The position numbers were made by a program, and so were the translations under genes. The notes below the pieces were generated by a model. That model did not search any database. It was not told where the DNA came from and saw nothing but the letters and a program-made list of their open reading frames with translations. From NCBI RefSeq assembly GCF_020740795.1, contig NC_067301.1:7392501-7456500 (forward strand): a DNA stretch of 64,000 nt. The letters are read 5' to 3'. The stretch is from Apus apus (Eukaryota; Chordata; Aves; Apodiformes; Apodidae). Below, piece by piece: positions 14,301 through 26,300 of the stretch (the first letter of the stretch is position 1; each line of letters opens with the position of its first letter).

Positions 14301-17300
14301 CTGCTGCTTTACTGAACAGAAGCCTCTGGTCTGGCAGCTACACCAACGTGCCCCAGCAAGGAGGTGGTTATGTAGCAGTTACGCCAAGTTTGGAAAGGTC
14401 TTTACTCCTTGGGGATGTTTAGGGTCAGTCCTGAGAAGCATTTGACAATTTTTAGTTCAGTATCATCATCCCTATTTTCAGTTCCACTCCTGTCCTCAGA
14501 CAGTGAAGTGTTGTCAGATTGGGCTGTTTCTCTGAAGGTGATTTTTTTTTTTTTACCCTTTATTTTTCAGGTGGACTTTGCAAACCGGGAGAGTCAGTTG
14601 GCATTTTATCATTCCATGGAGAAAACGGGTCAAGATATCAGAGACTTCTATGAAATGCTGGCAGAAAGAAGGCATGTCTCCATATCTTTATTGCAGTGTT
14701 TCACTTCTCTAGCATCATCTTAAGTGCAATTAAAAGCTTTCTTCAAGGCATAATAATTAAGCAAGCAACTGTTTCTATTCCTCTCAACTTTATCCTTCTT
14801 CTTAAAGTTTTATTAACAACATTTTGCCGAATTTTTAGTGTTGTTTACCTATTCAGTTTATTTTTTATGAAGAAATTGAGGTGGTCAGACTTGAACTGCA
14901 CAGATGAAGCAGTTAGGAAATCACACATCTGAAGTGTAGTTGGTTCCTGAAATTCATACTGAGGTAGAGGTTTCAGCTGTCTGTGTGATCTATATCTTTG
15001 GTATCCGGTGACTGTGGTGGGTCAGCAGGACACAGTTGTGAGTCATTCATCATTTCTTAGGAATGCAAAGAATCACTTCTCAGTAACACCTTCCCTCACC
15101 CTCCAGAGACATGGACGTGTATTTTTGGGTGGACATACAGTCTGATAAGCTGCTTCTCTGTTGAGCAGAGTAAAATTTGATCTTCCACCTTTCCCTTTTC
15201 AACAATTTACTTTGTTAACATGATAAAATAATCAGAGTGAGGCTGCAGTCTTTGTTTTTTGCTCTTTGACATGAAAAATGTGCTCTGTGTTGATGTCCTT
15301 CTGCTTCAGCATCTGTCACAATGGTGCCCAGCCATTTTTCCCGTGCTGCAGAGGCTTGTGTTCCCCCTGCCTGGCCATGGATCTCTGCAGACCGTGGCTG
15401 AGAGCAGCCTGGCACAGAAACACTCCCTGTTTGGTGCTTTTTTCCCCTCCAGTGGCTGAGTAAACATCCGTGGTTTTATTCCTGATGACTATGGTGAGGG
15501 CTGAAAAGCATTTTCTTTTTGTGTGGGTGCATTTTTATTACCTTTAGAGGCTGCTTCATTGTTAGGGTTCTGGTTTACCTGTGAATAAGCCCAGTGTGAC
15601 ACTGAGCCAGATAAATTCAAGGGGTTTTTTGCAGCAAAATAGATTATTCTAGCATCCATGCAAAATTGCTAGATTTAAAAGCAAGGGAGGGTTTGGAAAT
15701 TGTCAATCAGGATTTGCATAATGGAAATAAATGTGTGTGTTCCCCAGTCCTTGCCAGATGTTGTGATGTGCCAGAGAGCAGTCAGGAATAATTTCCTCTA
15801 AACTGCACCAAAATAAAAAAAAGTGCATTATTTGCTCTCTTATAACAAACAGGAGTCAGCTGGGCTTGTCCTCCTTGTGAAATAATTTGGAGTAGAACAC
15901 TGATTTCTGGAACAATGTGATCCTTTGGGTACATGTTAGTTTTGTTTTTCCTTTTCTGTCATTATGCTCACACAGTGATTATGAGATACTCAGGAATAAT
16001 GAGTCACATTAGAGTGACTGAGCAAGCTCTGCAGCCAGTCTTCTCATTCTGCATCTTCCAGTCCTCCTTCAAGCTCCTCCTGGCAGCTCATGGTCCATTG
16101 CAATGATTCTACCAGGTGCTCTTAGGTTGTAGTTGTAGCCAGTCTAAAGAGGACCCAAAGGAAAAAAAACAACAGCACAAAAACCCAAACAAAAACCATT
16201 ATACGTTTTTTTAAACCTCACTGCACTTGCAGAATGAGGTTCTTGTCTTCCATCTTATGTTTCTTTGCGTTCTTCCATTTTGTACATTTCTTTAAAGGTG
16301 GGAGGTGTAAGTTTTTAACATAAACCATAAACAGTGAAGCTAAATAACTGAAAGTGAGTGTTCAAAACACTGTGCAGTGGTGGAGAATCGGAGCTCTGTG
16401 CCACCCCTCTGACAGAGAGGCACATTCAGGGTTATAAATGGTTTATTTTTGCTTTTAGGAGGTGTTGAGATAATAACGTTAATTGCTTGACTGACTCTCC
16501 TGAGTCCTTCCCATGAATTCATCTGTTCTCCCCAACAATTTGATTTTTGTTGTTGCTTTGGTCTTAGTGTCAACAGGCAAAGTGACATCAGAGAATGTCA
16601 TGTGCAGAGAAGGAGCTGGTTTTGGAATTGAGTGATCACTTACAGACTTTAGAATTTTTAAGGAAACCTTGTTGCCACTTTACTGTTCAATAATGGAGAG
16701 GTTCCACCCTTTAGTTTTGGTTTGACCTCTTTTCAGAGGTAGGTTTCAGGTTTGTGCCAGCCTGAGTGTGGGTGCACAGGTGCTGGGCAGGTTTCACCTT
16801 CATTTAATGGAACATTTGAATTTGCCAAAAAAGACACTGTGAGGGTGGTGGAAGATGCCTGGCAGAGCTGTCAGGAAATCACCAGTTAACTGCAAAAAAA
16901 CCCTGACAAAGCATTTAATCTACTGCACACACACATTGGTGTTAAACCTCAGCAGGCAGCTGGGAGCAGTTGCCTTGGTGTGCGTGTAAAGAAGTTGCCG
17001 TTAAATGATTCCCCGATGCAGCAGAGAATGTGGCCGAGTCTGTTGGTTGAGAAGGAAAAATAATCCGTTTATTCTTATATTTAGCAGAGATGAGAGAAGA
17101 GGATCTTACGAATATGCCCCGGATCGTACTTACTACGAGACTGTTCGGACACCAGGGACATATCCTGAAGATCCTCGGCGAGAATACCCGGCTCGAGGCA
17201 GGGAATTCTACGCGGAGTGGGATCCCTACCAAGGAGACTACTACGACCCAAGATATTACGACGACCCGCGCGAGTACAGGGATTACAGGGGCGATCCGTA

Positions 17301-20300
17301 CGAGCAGGACATCAGGGAATACAGCTACAGGCAGCGGGAGAGGGAGAGGGAGAGGGAACGGTTTGAATCCGATCGGGACAGAGACCACGAGCGGAGACCG
17401 ATTGAGCGGAGCCAGAGCCCAACGCACTCCAGGCGTCCGCAGAGCCCCGGGGCGTCTCCCTCGCAATCGGAAAGGCTGCAGAGTGACTCGGAGAGGAGGA
17501 TTTACAGCAGGTCCTCGGATCGCAGCGGCAGCTGCAGCTCCCTGTCCCCTCCACGATACGACAAGCTGGACAAAGCCCGGGTGGAACGATACACAAAAAA
17601 CGAGAAGACGGAGAAGGAGCGTGTCTTCGAGCAGGAGAGGGTGGAGAAGGAGAAGCGCCTGGTGAGGAAGGAAAAACCTGAAAAGCTAGAAAAGGAGAAA
17701 ACTGATAAGCAAAAGCGAAAAGCAAAAATTCACTCACCCAGCTCTCAGTCTTCTGAAACAGATCAAGAGAATGAGAGAGAGCCCAGCCCTGAAAAACTGA
17801 AGGGGAACAGTAAGCAAAGTAAAGAGAGAGGTGACAAGGAAGGGACGGCTAAAAACCGCCTGGAGCTGATGCCCTGCGTTGTGTTGACCCGAGTGAAAGA
17901 GAAGGAAGGGAAAGTTATTGATCAGCCTGCCTTGGAGAAACTGAGAGCAAAGCTTGATAATGACACTATGAAGTCTCCACTTCTTGAGCAGAAAACACAG
18001 ACATCTCAAGCTGAGCAAACCAAGTCTGAGCAGTCTAAACTGGAACCTGTCAGAACCAAGGTACAGAAAGAGAAAGCCCTTGCCAGTCATGTAGAAGTGG
18101 TGGATAAGGAGGGAAAACTGAAACCCAAAAAGCACTTGAAGACAGAGCAAACTTCTGAGGGGGCCAATGCAGTAGATTTAGACAAGTTGGAGGCTCGTAA
18201 AAGGCGTTTTGCTGATGCAAATCTGAAGCCTGACAGGCAAAAAGTAGAAGTAAAAAGAAGCAGCCAGGATGAGGAAGAGGTGCGCATGGTTTTGAAAAAG
18301 CAGCTCGATGCAACGGCCTCCTCTAGAGAAGCACCAGTGTTAAGGGAAGGAGAACTGGAGAGAAAACCCCTGAGGAAAGAGATGCTTAAAAGGGAATCTA
18401 AAAAACTCAAACTGGAAAGGCTTATTCCTGTTACTAGTCCCAAAGAAGTTCAGGAGACTCTCAATGTTGGTGGGATTGGCGTGCGTCCCTCCCTAGATCT
18501 GCAGGCGAGGCTGATGGAGGCAGCCGACGAACCAGCGGAAGTTCAGGAACTCTCTTCCAAAAAACTGAACCCAGTGAAACCCCAGCATAAACAGGTACAG
18601 CTACTAGATGACCCAGGAACAGAGAGAGAGGAGACGAGGAAGAATTACTCTGGTCTTCCTGAAGACACACCTGAGCATAAGCTTGGCCAAGAGAAACCTC
18701 AGTCAACTGATACAGAGGAGAAAATTGGCATTGACATCGACCACACACAAAGCTACAGGAAACAAATGGAGCAAAGTCGCAGGTTAAAACAGCAGCTGGA
18801 AATGGAGATTGCCAAGTCTGAGAAGTTTGGCAGTCCAAAGAAAGATGTGGATGAATATGAAAGACGGAGCTTGGTTCACGAGGTGGGAAAACCTCCACAA
18901 GACGTCACCGATGACTCTCCACCAAGTAAAAGGAAAAAGACTGACCAGTTTGACTTTGAAATTAGCACTAAAAGAGAAAGAAACTACAGAAGTTCTCGTC
19001 AGGTGAGTGAGGACTCTGAAAGGACGTCCTGTTCCCCCAGTATCAGACACTTCCCTTTCCATGAAGATGACGACACGCTTGATTCTCCGAGGCTAATGCC
19101 ATTAAAGGAAACCAAAGAGTCACCTAAAATAGAAGAAAAGGGTCTTTCGTACTCTAACATGACTGTGAGGGAGGACTCGCTGAAATTTAATCCTTATGAT
19201 TCCAGCAGAAGGGAGCAGATGGCAGAAATGGCTAAAATAAAACTGTCTGTGCTGAGTTCTGAAGATGACTCGAGTAGGTGGGAAACACAAGTGAAGCAGG
19301 AGCCTGGCAGAGTTGATATCAGCTTTCCAAGCAGCATCGTCAAAAGAGACAGCATACGCAAGCGATCTGTCCGAGACCTGGAACCCGGGGAGGTGCCTTC
19401 AGATTCAGATGAGGACAGTGAAAACAAGCCCCATTCCCCAAAGGCCTCATCCTTGTTAGAGAGTTCCAGGTTATCTTTTTTATTAAGGGACAGAGAAGAG
19501 AAGTTACGTGAAAGAGAGGAAAGACTGTCAAGTTCCTTAGAAAGAAACAAATTTTACTCTTTTGCATTAGACAAGACAATCACACCAGACACAAAAGCGT
19601 TGCTTGAAAGAGCTAAATCTCTCTCTTCATCCAGAGAAGAAAACTGGTCCTTTCTAGATTGGGATTCAAGATTTGCTAGTTTTAGAAACAATAAAGACAA
19701 AGAGAAGGTTGACTCTGCTCCGAGACCTATTCCATCTTGGTATATGAAAAAGAAAAAAATCAGGACCGATTCAGAAGGTGGCAAACTGGATGATAAGAAA
19801 GAAGATCATAAAGAGGAGGAACAAGAGAGGCAAGAACTCTTTGCTTCTCGTTTTTTGCACAGTTCAATCTTTGAGCAGGACTCTAAGCGCCTGCAGCATT
19901 TGGAGAGAAAAGATGATGATCTTGACTTCATTTCTGGTAGATTGTACGGGAGACAGTCATCCTCTGATGGGACAAACAGTGCGGCTGATTTGGTGCAAGA
20001 ACCCGTGGTTCTCTTCCACAGTCGGTTTATTGAACTGACAAGAATGCAGCAGAAAGAAAAAGAGAAGGATCAGAAACCAAAAGAAGTGGAAAAACAGGAA
20101 GATAAAGAAAACCAGCCAAAAACACCAGAAACTGTTCCTGATAATAAAGAACCAGAACATAAAACTTCCTCAGTGATTGGTCCCTCTTCAGTGGCTGTCC
20201 TACCACAGGAACCAGCGCCAGTTGCTTCTGAGAAGGTAGTGAATGAAAAGGTGGTGGTGGAACCAGCTTCTGTAAAAGAAGAAAAACCATCTGAACCTGC

Positions 20301-23300
20301 TTCTGCAGCGGAGGAACAAAAACCTTTTCCTGAACTCACTGCTCCTGTCAAAACTGAACCACCTGAGCAAACTGAGCCCCCGCCAGTCGTAGAAGCTAGT
20401 AAAGAAGTTGTTGCTACAACCCTGGCACCAGAGGAAGACGCTGTGGCAACAGAGCATCCTTCATACCTGGATACCAAGCCTCCCACTCCTGGAGCTTCGT
20501 ATTCCCAACCAGACATCAGTGTAGATCCAGAACCTGAAGCTGCCCAGTTGATTCCACCTCCACCCAAGCTAGTTCAGAAGTCTGATGAGATTGCTGAGCC
20601 TAAAGAAGAAAACCCTCCTTCTGCCAACACTGATGCCAGTGTGAGTCAAAAAGTGGAGGTGGCTGCCGAGGTTCTGCCGCCGGTTTCTGACAATGATATG
20701 GAAGTTGAACCTCCAGTTGTTGTAAAAGATAAAAAGTCTTACAAGAGCAAACGCTCCAAGACTCCCGTGCAGGCGGCTGCAGCCAGTGTTGTGGAAAAGC
20801 CCGTCACGAGGAAGAGTGAAAGAATTGACCGTGAAAAACTCAAAAGGTCAAGTTCTCCTCGTGGGGAAACACAGAAGCTTTCTGAATTGAAAGTGGAACC
20901 AGAGAAAGTTTCCAGGAATGCTGCTAAATCACCTAGTTCTGCTGCAGAGCCAGAAAACGTGGAGCCAAGCTTGCCAATAGGCCGGACTAGGCGCAGAAAC
21001 GTGAGGTCAGTCTATGCTACCACAGGGGACAATGAAGGCCCATCTCCAGTGAAGGACTCTGTGGAGGTCACCAGATCCACCAGGAAGAGAGGGGAGAAGG
21101 AACCCCAGGAAATGGTGACAACTGTTCCTACGACCCCAAGAAGGGGAAGACCTCCAAAAACCCGCCGTAAGCCAGAGGAGGACATCTCTCCAATAAAAAC
21201 AGAACCAGTACAGCAAGAGGTGGAGGAGGTTGAAACTAAAGATGCTGTGGAAGCTCCTAAGCCTGCGGAAGGTTGGAGGTCTCCTAGATCCCAGAAGCTA
21301 ACACACAGTCACTCATCAGCTGCTACCAGCCAACAGGGGAAGAAAGGGAAGAACGAACCAAAAGCTGATACCTCAACTGAATCTGAAGATGCTGCTGAGA
21401 GAAGTGGTCAGGAATTGAACATTGGTGACAACAGCAACAAAGCAAAAGCCACTGATAAAGAACCGCCAGTGAGTGAGCAGAAACGTGACAGGAAAGAACT
21501 GGATGTGGAGAAAAACCAGCTAGAAATCCCTATGGTTGAGATCATTGAGAAGAAGCCGGCACCAGAAAAGGTTACAAAATCCAAAAGGGGAAGGTACAAA
21601 AATACCAAAACTGTTGTAGATAAAGCATCTGTTTGTCTCAAAAATGTAGAAATACGCCTCAACGTGGATGAGGTCAAGGGCGCCTTGCGGCCAACGGAGG
21701 AGGAGGTGGAGCCGGTGGCGGTGTCGCCGGCCAAGATGAAGAGCCCTCCAAAAGAGGACATCTTGCCACCCCATTTTGCTAAGAACGAGGTGGAAGATTC
21801 ATTCCCAGAAGCAGAAAAAGAGGTGATGCGGGAACCAAAGCAGTCCCCCGAAGCTGCCCAGTTAGCAAAACAGATTGAACTCGAGCAGGCTGTGGAGAAC
21901 ATTGCAAAGTTGACTGAAACTCCCCCGTCGATTGCTGCCTACAAGGAGCCACCGGCAGACGTGCCTGAGGTTCGTCAGGAGGAGGAAGGGGATAAACCTG
22001 CCCATCAGGCCAGTGAAACGGAGTTGGCAGCAGCCATCGGCTCCATCATCAATGATATTTCTGGGGAGACAGAAAGCTTTCCTGCACCCCCCACCTATCC
22101 TGCTGAATCGGAAGCTGAAATCCCTGCAGAGCCCTTGGTGCTACAGTCACCTCGGGAGGAGATGGAGCCCGAGACGGACCAGGCAGTGAATAATATCCTG
22201 GAAACTGAGGCTGCCGTCGAGGCCGCAGTGCAGCCCGTTCCCGGAGCTGTTCCATCGGCAGTAGAGATGGAGAGCAAGGAGGCTGAGGTCAGCTTCAGTG
22301 AGTCTTCCAACTCCGCACAGGAAGCTGAGACCTTGCAGGAGGCTGAAGTTGCTCGGAAGGAAAAGGGCCGCCAGAAAAGCACACGGCACAGGCGCAAAAG
22401 GAGCACGGGCAGGAAGGGCGACATCGCCGAAGTCAATGCCTTTGAGCCGGAGAGGGTGCAGAGCAAGTCACCCCCCGCCAGTGAAGTGAAAGCAAAACCT
22501 GAAGAAGCCTCGAAGGAGGAAAAGCAAACCAAACCCACAGCTCAAGCATCCACGGAGCCAAGTGCTTCCGACGCCAGCAAAGCTGCAGCTGCTGATGTGG
22601 TCATCCACGAAGCCATCACTGAGAGCAGCACCTCTCCAAAAGCACCTGTCCCAGCTCCTCTGGACCTGGCCACCCCACCGGCTCCTCTGGATGAGGGGAG
22701 TCAAGGTGGCTTCAAGATACGGTCGCCCATGGAGAATGCGCCTGTCACACCGCCGAGTGCCCCAAGTGCAGCCCTTCCCACCATCCCTTTGGCAGCCACG
22801 GTGGCCAAACTGCCCACCCCAGTACCCACTGCCATTGTCCCCCTTCACTCCAGTGCTGCCAAGGTCCCGGAGTGGATGGTCAGGCATGAGGAGCCCCGTG
22901 CCCATTCCACACCACCTCCTGCTCTCCCTCCAGACACGAAGGCATCGGATATTGATACAAACTCCAGCACGTTGAGGAAGATTCTCATGGAGCCCAAATA
23001 CGTCTCGGCCACGAGCATATCCTCCACACACGTGACAACGACGCACGCTGAGCCAGTGAGTGCTCCTCGTTTGGAGGAGGCACCTCTGCACCCCGTGGTG
23101 GAGGCCATAAAGCCAGTTTCAGAGGAGAAGCCAGCCGTTCCTGTCACCAACGCCTTGGATCCACCGGTGGCCGAAGCACCTGTGTTCAGTGAGAAGGAAA
23201 AGATCAGTACTGTGATTGCTCCCAAAGCCACGTCTGTGATAAGTAGGATGCCCCACAGTGTGGATCTGGAGGAGGCTCCAAGGATCACCTTGGTGAAACA

Positions 23301-26300
23301 AGCTCCCCAAACCCAGACATGTCTCGTCAACGCTCCCTCGCCGAAATTTAAACAGAGGTCAAGCACAAATGATAACAGTAGATTCCACCCGGGATCAATG
23401 TCTATTATTGAGGAGAGGCCCGTAGAGTCTGGGTCCAGTCCGGGGCTGCGGGTCAACACCTCGGAAGGCGTGGTGCTCCTGAGTTACTCGGGGCAGAAGA
23501 CAGAAGGCCCTCAGCGAATTAGTGCCAAGATCAGCCAGATTCCCCCAGCCAGTGCTGTCGACATCGAGTTCCAGCAGTCTGTGTCCAAGTCTCAGATTAA
23601 ACAGGAGCCCATCACACCTTCGCAGCCAACGCCAAAAGGCTCCCAGACCTCGGCCGGCTACGGGACTGTTTCCACCCACTCCTCTTTGGTACTAGGAACA
23701 CAACCTTACAACACGTCGCCCGTCATCTCCTCAGTGAAACAGGAGCGTGCTGCACTGGAGAAGTCTGACTCGTCCCATCTCTCTGTCCAGACTCCAGCCT
23801 CTCAGCCCAGTAAAGTCCTCACTCAGACTGGAAACACTCCACCCGTGCTTGTCCCCAACCAGATGGTTGTGAACAAAAAACTGTCTGATCCGGCTGCTCT
23901 GAAAGTGGAGACCAAGACTCTGCAACCCTCCAACCTGAGTCCTGGAGTCAGTCCTCATCATCCTTCCCTCTCTGGGAAAATGCATTCGGAAGCAAACCAC
24001 GTCAGCTCAGGACCCAGCACCCCAACAGACCGGACGATTTCCCACCTAGGGGTCACCAAACAGGAGCCGCACTCGCCACGTACCAGCGGGCACTCGCCAT
24101 CGCCCTTCCCCCGCGCCTGCCATCCTGGCAGCACCTCCTCTCCGGCTTTATCCAGCAGCACCCCGGTCATGCTGGCTCCAGGAATTCCCGTTCCTCAGTA
24201 CATATCCAGCATGCATCCTGAGCAATCCGTTATCATGCCCCCTCATAGTGTCACGCAGACCGTCTCCCTGGGCCATCTGTCCCAAGGCGAGGTGAGGATG
24301 AACACCCCTCCTCTTTCCAGCATCCCTTACGGCATCCGCCCGGAAGCGCTCCACTCCCCCCGAGCTGCTCTGCAACCCCAGATAGAGATCAAGCCTCAGC
24401 GATCCAGCACGCCCCAGCCAGCTCCCATCCGGGAGATGGTGATACCTCCTCTGTCTTCTCAGCACGCTTCCGAGGAGGAGATGCACTACCACCACAGCAC
24501 GGTGTGCCGAGGACCAGCCCCCGTGCAGTCCGACGTGCTGGTGATGCAGCCGGATTACCGCATGCACCCCAGCAGCATCAGGCTGGACCAGTACAACGTC
24601 CCCCGGGATGTCAGGATGATCATGCACCCACACATGGCCGCCGTGGGCGAACACCACTCAGAAACCAGACAATCCCGAACACCTGAAGGGGCCGGGAAGA
24701 CTCCCCCCGTCAGTAAGACCCCACAGCCCGGAAAAGAGACGCCAAAATCCTCAGAAGGGAAGATGGCACATTCTCCTCACAGCGAGCCCCGGCTCCTCAG
24801 TGTCCCCTCCAGCAGCCAGCTGCCTGGACTGCCTCTGACGCAGCCGGTGGTGGTACCACACGGGGTGCAGATCATGCATCCCGCAGGGAGCTCCTTCCAC
24901 GACTACCGGTCTGTGTACGGAGACATGAGGAATTACCACACGGCAGCACAGCTGGGGCATCCTCAGTTCCCAGGTGCCTCGCCGATCGGATTGCCTTCCC
25001 GGAGCATGACCCCATCTCAGGTGAGAAATAAACCCCTTCTCCTGGGCACGTGTTGTCCAGAAGAGCTGTGGCTGCCCCATCCCTGGGAGTGTTGAAGGGC
25101 AGGTTGGATGGGGCTTGGAGCAGCCTGGGCTGGTGGGAGGTGTCCCTGCCCATGCAGGGGGTTGGGACTGGATGATCTTTAATGTCTCTCCAACCCAAAC
25201 CAGTCTGTGATTTGATGATTCTACCTGAAATCTGGAGCATTTCAAGCTAGTGACAGCCCCAGTGCAGCTCTTCATGGCCACAGGAGCCGAGTTGAGCTCT
25301 CTCTGGTTAGTCTCCAGGCTTTGCTTAAGTTCATAGCACAAGAGGAGCTGTTTTTCTTTAGGAAATGGGATTTGAATCCTGCTTGGCATTAGAGGAAGCC
25401 AAAAAACCTGTTTTCTTAACTTCTCCAGGACTCCAGCCTACCTACAGGTTTCTTGATTTGAAGGTGTTGAGGGGAGAACTGTCAGTGTCGAGGTGGCCCC
25501 GGGTCACCCATCCTCAGCAGGATGACACGGCTGAGGCTGGGCTTGTAGTCGGGATCTGGTGCCCTTGGATGTGAGAGACTGCTGGGGTTGCCCTGGAAGG
25601 GGGACTGGTCCAGGCACCACCACAGCAGGAGTAGTGCTGTGGCATAGAGACACAGAGTCCTCTGCCAACGACCTGCAGGCATCCTGGCAGGCCTGTCGTT
25701 GAATTAACAAGTTCTGATTTGTCCATGGCCTCAAATCTTCCCTTTTTTCCCTGCTGCCTGCTCCCCAGGGTCTGCCAGAGGGTGAACACTCGCACCCCAG
25801 CCAGCCAGTACGCAGCAAGACTCCTCAGATCCCACAGGATCCCAAGGGCCCACCAGCAGCAGGACCCGACCAGAGTCACCATCCCACTGTAAATAGGCAT
25901 GCAGCACCCCTGGACCCTCACGTCCACCTTCAGAGGGCACAAGCAGACACGGGCCAGACCTCCTACCCTTCGCCCGTCGCCATTTCCATCAAACAGGAGC
26001 TTCCGTCACCGCACCAGCCTCAGGCGGTTCCCAAGCAATCCATGTTTATCCCAACCACCTCGGGTCCCGGGGCCCCCCCCGGGCTGCCCCTCAACCGCCC
26101 AGAGCCCCAGTCTGCTCTCAAGCAAGAGCCATCTCCTCACCCCGTTTCCCAGAGACCTGTGGATATGGTTCAGCTGCTGACGGTATGTGTCGCTCCGGCC
26201 TCTTCTCCTGCCTGAGCACCTCCTTGTCCAGGGAGAAATAATAAGGTTCTGCAGAGCTTGTCTCACCTGAGGCATCAAGGTCTGACCTCTCTTGTGTCAG

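Noticed and set aside
17005-17087. Extending the SPEN giant exon upstream to the first ATG of the open frame
   Set aside because: The acceptor at 17087 joins in phase with the exon at 14571-14671 and restores the human-like sequence; the bases before it are intron.
17312-23459. Many minus-strand frames of 100-207 codons opposite the SPEN giant exon
   Set aside because: They are shadows of a GC-rich coding exon, with no similarity, splice sites or promoter of their own.
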